Shown: piece after piece, positions 36,101-38,885 of the stretch
Numbering within the stretch: the first letter of the stretch is position 1
Layout: each line of letters starts with the position of its first letter
Assembly (NCBI RefSeq): GCF_033807575.1
Contig: NC_084727.1
Location: 992,001 to 1,056,000 of the forward strand
Length of the DNA stretch: 64,000 nt
Direction: 5' to 3'
From: Cydia pomonella
Taxonomy: Eukaryota; Arthropoda; Insecta; Lepidoptera; Tortricidae
Program-made: the position numbers and the translations under genes
The notes under the pieces: model-generated
What the model was told of the DNA's origin: nothing
Database searches by the model: none
The model's input: the letters and a program-made list of their open reading frames with translations, nothing else

Positions 36101-37817
36101 TACTTTATAGCACTAGTGCGAGAAGTAGCATATTATGTTACTGTGTCGAACATTTAAAGGGCCATATGTACTGTAAAACGTTGTACGATACATGTGCGAA
36201 TAGGTAATTCGCAACTCGTGTCGATTTAAAACACTCCCTTCGGTCGTGTTTTAATTTATCGCCACTCGTTTCGAATTTCCTATTTTTCGCACTTGTATCG
36301 TAATGTACTATTTTGTAACATTTATAGTTGCAAATAAAAGGCATAAAAGCCTTTAAACGAGCAATTCTTATATATATTTTTATTTATATATTTCGGGGAT
36401 CTCGGAAACGAAGCGGTTTTGGTGAAATTTGCTATATGGGGGTTTTCGGGGCTAAAAATCGAGCTAGCTAGGTCTTATCTCTGGGAAAACGAGGATTCAT
36501 GACTTTTTATACTTTTTATGTGTTTTCTGAGCAAAGCTCGGCCTCGCAGATATTAATAGTTTATGAATTGATATTTTGGTGATTTGTGCGTGACGTCTGG
36601 AGCACTTAGAGCGTACGAGCGACGCTACTCCTCATACTCGTATTATAGAATTAATAGTTATTTGTTTCACAAGGGGAGTTGATTAACCGGCGCTCGTGCT
36701 AATATTGATAAGCAAGCGACAGATTTCAGAATTGAAGCACGAGCATAGCGAGTGGTTCGAGAAGTGGAATCTTGGGCGTTGCGAGGGTTAGACCTGGGTT
36801 AGACACACTGCCTCCGAGTGAAACCACACCAACGCGAGGAAAAATACTAACTATGCAATACCAAAAAAATGAAACCAAATAAAAAATTATCATTCAAATT
36901 TTTATACAACTATGCGCAAACGATGCACATCCCTGGTGCGCCGGGTGCGGGCCAGCCCCAACCCAATCCTGCGCTCGATTGCCGAGAGATTTGACTGCCC
37001 ATATTTGAGGCATTGTGATGACATGCATGTTTCTAGAAGTACCTATTATGTCTAACCACTAAGTAGGTGCTTCTAGAAACATAGCTGTCTTAGTAATTAT
37101 TTAGTGATAAGTTTGTACATATTAACATAGCTGTAAGTGCATACTAACATACTTATGAGTCTAAAGTTACTTGAAATAAATGATTAAATAAAAATAAATA
37201 AAAATTCATTATTTAAAAGTCAATTCAACCAGCTAACATAAGGCAGCAATTCAAAATTTGCATCTGATTACTTTGCCCCACATGTGGATAAAATGCAACA
37301 TTTATCAGTTGGTGTGGTGAAAAGTATTACATATTAACAGACTTCCAGATTTCAAAAGGAGGAGTACCTATCTTAATTCTGTTGTTTTTTTTTTAAATAT
37401 TTTGTTACTCCATACTCTGTCAGTTCTAGACAGACTTTGAAAAAAAAAATTATAAGTGATTTTATAACATATAGGTATACATAATCTTTATACCGTTTTT
37501 GTAAAAACTTGTGTGCTAAATATACATTTCTGAGAATTTCTATATACTTAGCAATTTTGGTAACTTCTTGGTACAGTCGCCATCAGATATATCGGAGCGG
37601 CCGAGGTGCTCAAAAATAACTGAACACGCACTCTAACGCCATGACAATAGAGGTTTAGATATTTAAGAGGACCTTGGCTGCTCCGATATATCTGACGGCG
37701 ACTGTACAATGCTAGTTTCAAGATAAAACTAGGAGAATATGAACTAACCTTCCAAGTCCCAAGTCCTAGGATCGGGCAAGTTTTGCCATTATTGAAGGTA
37801 ACCACGGGGACAGCCAT
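4987..37817 (-). CDS. Aldo-keto reductase gene (six exons, whole gene)
   Basis: NADPH-dependent aldo-keto reductase, a cytosolic (alpha/beta)8-barrel enzyme reducing aldehydes and ketones; the substrate is not readable from sequence. Exons on the minus strand: 37817-37749, 17294-17152, 7102-6961, 5987-5793, 5462-5263 and 5161-4987. Intron phases are 0, 2, 0, 0 and 2, and all junctions have GT/AG. The joined product is about 307 residues. All three family signatures are present: GYRHIDCAHIYGNEKEVG (residues 40-57), MEALVSAGLTRSIGVSNF in exon 4, and IVIPKSVTKSRIIQNF in exon 6. The catalytic tetrad D45, Y50, K79 and H112 is intact, and K262 of IPKS is the usual NADPH 2'-phosphate contact. Odd points: family members usually end about 10-15 residues later in a HP-x-x-PF type tail, which I do not see here; exons 2, 3 and 4 have broken duplicates; introns 1 and 2 are about 20 and 10 kb. 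Resembles AKR1B and insect AKR2E-type enzymes; the exact subfamily is not assigned. Confidence 0.93.
5263..5462 (-). CDS. AKR exon 5 (66 residues plus split Arg)
   Basis: Acceptor TTCCAG, donor ATCAG|GTAAAT. Encodes VEVHPYLNQQKLYDFC through AYSPLGSPDRPWAK and TTAQVLI, a well-conserved AKR stretch including the Tyr-Ser-Pro-Leu-Gly cofactor loop. Phase 2 at its 3' end; the intron to exon 6 is only about 100 bp. Confidence 0.93.
5676..5717 (-). pseudogene. Short duplicate of AKR exon 4
   Basis: The plus-strand stretch with CCATGGCGCCCCATGTGTCC matches exon 4 (CCATGGCGCCCCACGTGTCC, the VDTWGAME codons) and continues with an imperfect CCGTG match. It lies in intron 4, 3' of the true exon. Too short to code alone. 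Confidence 0.6.
5793..5987 (-). CDS. AKR exon 4 (65 residues)
   Basis: Acceptor TTTCAG, donor CAG|GTACTG; phase 0 at both ends. Encodes EGDDPFPKDSSGKI through the second AKR signature (GVSNF) and ends PQVNQ, the segment that normally precedes the (I/V)E-x-HPYL motif. A 42-bp duplicate fragment is present in the next intron near 5676-5717. Confidence 0.93.
6180..6955 (-). pseudogene. Tandem array of five broken AKR exon-3 copies
   Basis: Immediately 3' of AKR exon 3 in transcription order, its sequence is repeated five more times. The anchor TCACT (plus strand) falls at 6941, 6788, 6635, 6482 and 6329, an exact 153-bp period; the intact exon's anchor is at 7100. Each unit has about 136 bp of exon plus 17 bp derived from the donor side, too short to splice. 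Copies share the loss of the ACGTAC segment after KLWG and an in-frame TAG near the site of residue 88. The most distal copy (6180-6330) is the most diverged. Non-coding remnants inside intron 3. Confidence 0.9.
6961..7102 (-). CDS. AKR exon 3 (residues 71-118)
   Basis: Preceded by a long pyrimidine tract and CCAG; donor AAG|GTAAAG at 6960. Encodes EELFITSKLWGTYHRPDL through YLDLYLIHWPQAYK, carrying catalytic K79 and H112. This is the only copy of the exon-3 sequence in the window that keeps an open frame throughout; five altered copies follow immediately. Reading through the donor gives VKVSSS and then a stop in the next copy. Confidence 0.93.
7103..7448 (-). other. AKR intron 2, 5' part
   Basis: The 3' splice region of exon 3 (pyrimidine tract 7105-7115) and then GGAAATTTCC-type imperfect repeats (7130-7300). 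ORFs here are shadows. Confidence 0.5.
7449..7690 (+). mobile_element. SINE-1, near full length
   Basis: Head GACCGGTTGGCCTAGTGGG, box B GGTCCCGGGTTCAAATCC, body through GGGACTTAGTCAATTTGTG, then an ATTTATTTATTT run (7706-7735). In AKR intron 2. Confidence 0.82.
7691..11072. other. AKR intron 2 interior, mostly unassigned
   Basis: Contains tRNA-like box B (GGTTGCGTGTTCAAATCAC) near 8025, two TACAGCGCCATCT-containing repeats (7860-7960, 8385-8545), a GC-rich segment at 8150-8345, a LINE-like UTR (8560-8850) and otherwise AT-rich sequence. No gene seen. Confidence 0.4.
9475..9497. repeat. (GATAT)n repeat
   Basis: Four to five GATAT units at a probable LINE tail junction. Confidence 0.8.
11082..11096 (+). 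CDS. Candidate first coding exon (MTESK)
   Basis: ATGACAGAGAGCAAG is followed by GTAAAT, a donor-like site in phase 0, and preceded by about 100 bp of GC-richer sequence containing CGCCATTTTATTG, unlike the repeats around it. It would fit in frame to exon A of the plus-strand gene (which needs a phase 0 upstream exon), but that implies a 38-kb intron overlapping the whole AKR gene 5' part. Speculative. Confidence 0.2.
11262..12600. other. AKR intron 2, no gene seen
   Basis: AT-rich sequence with a (TA)n run; nothing coding recognised. Confidence 0.4.
11830..11866. repeat. (TA)n microsatellite
   Basis: Uninterrupted TA repeats of about 36 bp. Confidence 0.9.
12602..12684 (-). mobile_element. 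Retroposon R, 5'-truncated
   Basis: Only the 83-bp poly(A)-proximal end. Confidence 0.7.
12924..13063. mobile_element. MITE-P type 2 (GTACAGTCAAGTG)
   Basis: 140 bp, perfect 13-bp terminal inverted repeat GTACAGTCAAGTG; different interior from type 1. Confidence 0.78.
13567..14133 (+). mobile_element. GGGTTCCGT-family element, full length
   Basis: About 567 bp from AAACCCGGCCAAGTGCGAGT (with GTCGGACTCG) to GGCTACGGAACCCTAAAAA. Contains a G-run and TACGGACAGACAGACAGAC. A common unclassified lepidopteran repeat; related copies are listed separately. Confidence 0.72.
14134..15339. other. AKR intron 2, repeat fragments
   Basis: A GC-richer repeat-like stretch at 14440-14660, also suggested by GTATCGCAATA-type matches at 20930-20990, and the CCCCCATATACCAAATTTC repeat at 15100. 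No gene seen. Confidence 0.4.
15340..15745 (+). repeat. Retroposon 3' region (TTGGCTTCGGC family), copy 1
   Basis: Shares CCCAATAGCCCGGTTTC, TGTTGGCTTCGGCCCCACGC and GGTCCCGTGA with 18060-18410. Likely a LINE 3' UTR. Confidence 0.5.
15746..15960 (-). mobile_element. SINE-3
   Basis: Minus-strand copy; the plus strand reads CAGCCTATATACGTCCCACT through GATGTTTTCCTTCACCGAAA. It shares the core (complement of GGTGAAGGAAAACATCGTGA) with SINE-2. Confidence 0.72.
16240..16660 (+). mobile_element. GGGTTCCGT-family element, variant
   Basis: AAAAACCGGCCATGTGCGAG start and TACGGAACCCTAAAAAT end; the interior differs from 13567. Confidence 0.65.
16990..17130 (-). pseudogene. Partial duplicate of AKR exon 2
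   Basis: Segments closely matching exon 2 and its donor recur just downstream: 17027-17073 (the GACGGTCTTACCGTGTGACG donor region, plus strand) and 17070-17125 (the GCGCAGTCGATGT region encoding HIDCA). They carry point changes and a deletion joining the two segments, so the copy cannot encode the exon. Lies in intron 2. Confidence 0.75.
17152..17294 (-). CDS. AKR exon 2 (residues 24-71)
   Basis: Acceptor CCACAG at 17300-17295, donor ACACG|GTAAGA, with the intron starting at 17151. Encodes SQPGQVTQAVKDAIDAGY, then the signature with catalytic D45 and Y50, ending GVVTR with the Arg codon split across the phase 2 intron (CG|T). The boundaries join exactly in frame to exons 1 and 3. A decayed partial duplicate lies just downstream (16990-17130). 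Confidence 0.93.
17295..18059. other. AKR intron 1, 3' end
   Basis: Includes a repeat-like region with inverted GGAACAGGCACCAGTAATGG and GTTCCATTATTGGTGCC ends (17540-17930). No gene seen. Confidence 0.4.
18060..18410 (+). repeat. Retroposon 3' region, copy 2
   Basis: Same features as 15340-15745 (CCCAATAGCCCAGTTCATTT, TGTTGGCTTCGGCTACGCGC). Confidence 0.5.
18440..18458. repeat. 19-base G-run
   Basis: Uninterrupted poly-G, G-quadruplex-capable; length may be unreliable. Shorter G-runs occur at 13748-13761 and in the terminal tandem array. Confidence 0.9.
18602..18658. repeat. 17-bp hairpin
   Basis: TGGTTCGTTCGTACCTG (18602-18618) and its complement (18642-18658), 23-nt loop. Confidence 0.85.
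18836..18945 (-). mobile_element. LINE 3' tail
   Basis: Complement of a tail seen at 21095-21215 (GACTGGTAGAGAATGCC... then ATAAA repeats); plus strand starts TATTTATTTATTTAATC. Confidence 0.6.
19088..19272 (+). mobile_element. MITE-M copy 1 (TA-flanked)
   Basis: 185 bp, ends CCCCTAGTGTAA and TTTACACTAGGGG, TA on both sides, as for Tc1/mariner-type MITEs. Internal arms (ACGCGTTTGCGTTAAGTCTC) pair with the other half. Confidence 0.82.
19280..19464 (+). mobile_element. MITE-M copy 2, adjacent tandem copy
   Basis: Nearly identical to copy 1 and only 7 bp (TACTGTA) away, in the same orientation. Confidence 0.82.
20413..20835 (+). mobile_element. SINE-1 split by a hAT-like MITE
   Basis: The head is interrupted inside box A at 20434-20678; the remainder resumes with GCCTAGTGGG and box B at about 20720. 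The element ends in ATATATTATATATATCGTTG. Confidence 0.82.
20434..20678 (+). mobile_element. hAT-like MITE inserted in SINE-1
   Basis: 245 bp with inverted ends CAGAGGTTCCCAA and TTGGGAACCCCTG, flanked by an exact 8-bp duplication GCCTAGTG (20426-20433 and 20679-20686), the hAT hallmark. Confidence 0.88.
21095..21215 (+). mobile_element. LINE 3' tail
   Basis: TTGACTGGTAGAGAATGCCT through TAAATAAGTAAATAAATAAA. Confidence 0.6.
21225..21535 (-). mobile_element. SINE-3 split by MITE-W
   Basis: Same family as 15746-15960, interrupted after CTGGGCACAG by MITE-W (21262-21391). Confidence 0.75.
21262..21391. mobile_element. MITE-W copy 1 (in SINE-3)
   Basis: About 130 bp with inverted ends, GGCTACGGGGAAAATCG at one end and CGGTTTTCGCGGTAGGCC-like at the other. 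Internal TTTTTCTCTGTCACTCT and AAGAGTAAAAGAGAAAGAT. Confidence 0.75.
21608..21833. mobile_element. MITE-P type 1, second copy
   Basis: Same ends and internal sequence as 2575-2804. Confidence 0.82.
21834..23114. other. AKR intron 1, AT-rich stretch
   Basis: No repeat or gene confidently recognised; small AT-driven ORFs only. Confidence 0.4.
23115..23640 (-). pseudogene. mariner-family transposase pseudogene
   Basis: Minus-strand fragments read LKPIVKPLSHTLFQNQPW, FEQDSAPAHKAKTTRAWF, HEDWPSSSPDLNPLDYAI, then after an in-frame stop KACAKPHTNLNSLKRAIV and AAIDD, stop, PRRLRACVKARGGDFE. These are the C-terminal half of a mariner (Tc1/mariner DDD/E) transposase including the second catalytic Asp and the SPDLNPLDY motif. 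Several stops, a degraded region upstream and no intact N-terminus: inactive. Confidence 0.85.
23627..24105 (+). repeat. TTGTTTCCA repeat, longest copy
   Basis: AATAGGGTTGTTTCCATCTA through GTTTCAAGAATTTGGAA. Contains CACGTGAC and two TGACGTCA sites. Partial copies at 61510-61855 (inverted) and 62357-62562. Confidence 0.7.
24262..24505 (+). mobile_element. SINE-2 core, 5'-truncated
   Basis: Core from ATCATTTGATATTTACCAG through GGGACAACGCTAGG with a (GAAA)n tail. Confidence 0.72.
24883..25016. mobile_element. MITE-W copy 2
   Basis: Same family: GGCGGCTACCGGGAAAATCG at one end, TTTTCGCGGTAGGCCCCCAG at the other. Confidence 0.75.
24990..25801 (+). repeat. Dispersed repeat copy 2 (TTATCGTAC family)
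   Basis: 25417-25801 matches 637-1035; 25033-25100 carries further TTATCGTAC motifs, so this copy is probably longer. The ORFs here are not recognised as proteins. Confidence 0.65.
25864..26296 (+). mobile_element. piggyBac-like MITE copy 1
   Basis: 433 bp, ends GAGGCTGTCAATACC and GGTGTTGACAGCCTC, flanked by TTAA on both sides (25860-25863 and 26297-26300), the piggyBac target signature. Confidence 0.82.
26455..26935 (-). mobile_element. Dispersed repeat with tRNA-Ser-like head
   Basis: Minus-strand 26636-26702 looks like a tRNA (GGTCCAGCGGGTTAAGAC, CTGCTAA anticodon-like loop, GGGTTCGAATCTCGCC). The plus strand also has CGACCGAGCTTTGCTCGG at 26466 and CCCCCATATACCAAATTTC, shared with 15080-15125 and, inverted, 36400-36460. 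tRNA-derived retroposon or chimeric repeat. Confidence 0.5.
27066..27112. repeat. (AT)n microsatellite
   Basis: About 46 bp of AT repeats. Confidence 0.9.
27118..27189 (+). mobile_element. MITE-M half copy
   Basis: Only the right half (ACAAAATGAGACTTAACGCA to CACTAGGGGTA), joined to an (AT)n run. Confidence 0.7.
27630..28340 (+). mobile_element. LINE ORF2 C-terminal fragment interrupted by a MITE
   Basis: Frames read RMLPVHEEVGMLLALEQFN, DEFKNYINRPRLTRTIS and, after the insert and a frame change, VPSCRNNYYGKRSRKYLVP, KLYNEIPYDIRECKSFRMFK and LKTYLLNKIKLPPQ then stop, a non-LTR retrotransposon C-terminus with 3' UTR to about 28340. A 225-bp element at 27753-27977 splits it. A related 3' end lies on the minus strand at 47765-48135. 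Confidence 0.75.
27753..27977 (+). mobile_element. MITE (AGTACAT family) flanked by 45-bp direct repeats
   Basis: Starts TAGTACATTACGATAC and ends CATATGTACTGT. A near-identical copy in the opposite orientation lies at 36086-36310, which fixes its ends. Flanking 45-bp direct repeats (27708-27752 and 27978-28022) are LINE sequence. Confidence 0.75.
28476..29593. mobile_element. Outer element with perfect 41-bp inverted arms
   Basis: Arms 28476-28516 and 29553-29593 are exact reverse complements (from GGGACTTAATCGCGTATTAA to CCTCCGACG). The hAT-like element 28581-29414 is nested inside. Confidence 0.75.
28581..29414. mobile_element. hAT-like non-autonomous element (AAGATCTTG-rich)
   Basis: 834 bp, ends TAGGGAATGCAATCTTG and CAAGATTGCATTCCCTA (17 bp perfect), flanked by the 8-bp duplication GTCCCTAG (28573-28580 and 29415-29422). 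The ends are rich in repeated AAGATCTTGA/CAATCTTG motifs. Confidence 0.88.
29763..30064 (+). mobile_element. hAT-like element (GGCTCGGAA ends)
   Basis: 302 bp, ends GGCTCGGAACTGGTTTAT and CCGGTTTCCGAGCC, with many AACCGGTT motifs. A related copy in the opposite orientation is at 31162-31914. Confidence 0.65.
30150..30500 (+). mobile_element. LINE C-terminal fragment (YNN-FRMLLGLPR family)
   Basis: Reads VQYNNGFRMLLGLPRCSASG, MFAEALIDCFGAIIRKSTA and FLVRRVRDSSNP, followed by a UTR ending in an ATAAATAAATTGAATTGAA type tail. Same family as 36920-37060 and 56440-56710. Confidence 0.75.
30651..30710. repeat. Perfect 27-bp hairpin
   Basis: 30651-30677 and 30684-30710 are exact reverse complements (outer end TCGAGACTGATAAACC) around the loop ATAATA. 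Confidence 0.9.
31162..31914 (-). mobile_element. hAT-like element interrupted by piggyBac-like MITE
   Basis: Opposite-orientation relative of 29763-30064 (AAACCGGTTAAATTT, AACCGGTTTAGAGCAATAAA, CCGGTTCTGAGCC), split at TTAA by 31192-31628. Confidence 0.65.
31192..31628 (+). mobile_element. piggyBac-like MITE copy 2
   Basis: 437 bp, very similar to copy 1, with TTAA at 31188-31191 and 31629-31632. Inserted inside a hAT-like element. Confidence 0.82.
31925..32173 (+). mobile_element. LINE 3' end
   Basis: Open end reads TLHSATDRKRWRQISVEVAT and VIKKLMQGGGGGEV then stop; the UTR ends GAATAAAGTATATTTGAAC. The UTR is repeated at 49325-49445. Confidence 0.65.
32178..32296 (+). mobile_element. MITE-M partial copy
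   Basis: Left part from TACCCCTAGTGTAAATAAAT to GGGACGTTTTGGAAACTC; the remainder is lost. Confidence 0.7.
32521..32709 (-). other. Short unclassified ORF region
   Basis: A 73-codon minus-strand frame (starting MKTDSFENENSFASM) with no recognised domain. It contains a 15-16 bp inverted pair (GTCTTTGTCTATGTTC and its complement) spanning 32543-32650. Probably not a gene. Confidence 0.2.
33107..33190 (+). other. Exon-like segment in AKR intron 1
   Basis: TTTTGTTTTAG is followed by about 80 bp open in two frames (one ending GTDPPHNCD then TAG, the other RHGSAT then TAA). A donor-like AAG|GTAAGA lies upstream at about 32857, and AATAAA occurs near 33439. The surroundings do not match the repeat families in the window. 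Could be a small gene or non-coding RNA on the plus strand; product not recognised. Confidence 0.25.
33965..34140 (-). mobile_element. tRNA-like SINE head
   Basis: On the minus strand, GCCTGGCGGGTTTTGGTAGG and box B GGTTCTGGGTTCGAATCCC, followed by an A-rich tail. Not a functional tRNA: no acceptor stem pairing is evident. Confidence 0.6.
34222..34307 (+). mobile_element. MITE-M partial copy
   Basis: Right part only, ending TTTACACTAGGGGTACTG. Confidence 0.65.
34437..34675 (+). mobile_element. Retroposon 3' end, second copy
   Basis: Plus-strand copy of 2815-3062, ending in ATTTAATTTAATTTAATTTA. Confidence 0.65.
34676..35659. other. AKR intron 1, unassigned stretch
   Basis: No gene or known repeat recognised; lower repeat density than the neighbours. 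Confidence 0.35.
35660..36080 (+). mobile_element. GGGTTCCGT-family element
   Basis: Starts TTTAGGGTTCCGTAGTCAAC with CTGTCTGTCTGTCTGACTGT, includes GGGTACCTCCCCTACACG and a C-run near 36035. Confidence 0.65.
36086..36310 (-). mobile_element. MITE (AGTACAT family), second copy
   Basis: Nearly identical to 27753-27977 in the opposite orientation, with the same ends. No long flanking duplication here. Confidence 0.75.
36900..37200 (+). mobile_element. LINE C-terminal fragment and tail
   Basis: Reads SLVRRVRASPNPILRSIAER and FDCPYLRHCDDMHV, the same family as 30150-30500, then UTR and an AATAAATAAAAATAAATAAAA-like tail. Confidence 0.7.
37571..37707. mobile_element. MITE-P type 3 (GTACAGTCGCC) beside AKR exon 1
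   Basis: 137 bp, ends GTACAGTCGCCATCAGATAT and a near complement. Lies 42 bp inside AKR intron 1 from the donor. Confidence 0.8.
37749..37817 (-). CDS. AKR exon 1 (start codon to residue 23)
   Basis: Encodes 23 residues beginning MAVPVVTFNNGK and ending ILGLGTWK, the first beta strand of the AKR barrel. The ATG at 37817-37815 is chosen because residue numbering then matches the family (D45, Y50, K79, H112, K262). It lies about 63 bases downstream of a TATA/initiator pair. The donor is AAG|GTTAGT, with the intron starting at 37748; phase 0. Confidence 0.93.
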
Positions 37818-37876
37818 CACAAACCGGTGAATATATTAATAGTAGGCACGTCTGCATGTGTCGGCGTCGCGACGAA

Positions 37877-37908
37877 AACTGAGCGAGCGCGTGGTGTATT
37901 TATAAATA
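37877..37908 (-). promoter_or_regulatory. AKR core promoter (TATA plus initiator)
   Basis: On the minus strand, TATTTATAAATA (37908-37897) is followed by TCAGTT (37882-37877), a match to the arthropod initiator. The initiator A at 37880 lies 28 bases from the first T of the TATA stretch, close to the expected spacing. The predicted 5' UTR is about 63 nt. Start site inferred, not measured. Confidence 0.7.
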
Positions 37909-37944
37909 GGTTAAGTTAGGGTTCTGTGCGTTTCCATTGTACCG

Positions 37945-38165
37945 ATCGATATGCTGTGTATGTATGTATGTATATACTTTATTGTACATAGAAATAAAAA
38001 CACGAAAAACACAGTTACAGAGTAAATTAAATACAACAAAGGCGAACTTATCCCTGTATGGGATCTCTTCCAGTTAACCTTTGAGGAAATGAGTAAAACA
38101 GAAGTAACGGTGAATGAATGACAAACACAAACAAAAGTGTACAATCACTGAAATTAATGAAATGC
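37945..38165 (-). mobile_element. Retroposon 3' end (GATAAGTTCGCC family)
   Basis: Plus-strand complement of 42710-43110: GCGAACTTATCCCTGTATGG and AGTTAACCTTTGAGGAAATG, with ATGTATGTATGTATATA at the tail. Immediately upstream of the AKR promoter. Confidence 0.65.
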
Positions 38166-38874
38166 ACGTTTTGAATACACATTGATACAAATACACATAA
38201 ATAGAAAAATAACCATAAAATATGAATTCGAACCAGAAAAGTAAAGGAAATTAAAAAAAGTAGAAGTACTCAATGGAACTAGGAAGTCGTAACCAAAGTA
38301 TCGAAAAGCCACAATTTTTTAAGCTTCTCCTTGAGTGATGCTACAAATTGGGATTGCCTCACGGACACCTGCCTGTGCCTGTGTGTGTTGCCTGTGTAAT
38401 GTGTAATCAGCAGACATAGAAATCCGCGGGGCAAAATTGTTTTACAAGTAGGGAGTTCCTGTATCGATAAACTCAACTATCGATGCTTTACTCTTAATAA
38501 AAACATATTTTTACAAGCAAACCCTTGAGTGATCACTAGTATATAGAACTAGCATCGATACTTTTATTAGTCAATTTATTTACAAATAATAAAAATATAA
38601 TCATGTACAAATATGGAATCAATGAAATATTAGATACTTATTAGAGCTGTATACAACCTCTAAATGTCGAATTACACAAAAAACTATGATAAAAAAATAT
38701 AACCAGCCAATACCAAAATTCTTAAGAAATGTAAAAGTCTCTAAATGTCAGAGATAATTCAATTATTCTTAGAGATGTAAAAGGTCTCCAGGACTTGAAT
38801 TAATAAAAAAAATTAAACTAAAGAATAAATAATTATAAGACAGGTTAGACAGGAAATTAAATCAGACAGACAGT
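38166..38874. other. Intergenic upstream of LINE
   Basis: AT-rich; has AGTCTCTAAATGTCAGAGAT and related short inverted motifs. No gene seen. Confidence 0.4.
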
Positions 38875-38885
38875 AACCGAATGAA
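38875..38885. repeat. LINE target site duplication, left
   Basis: AACCGAATGAA, identical to 41847-41857. Confidence 0.88.
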
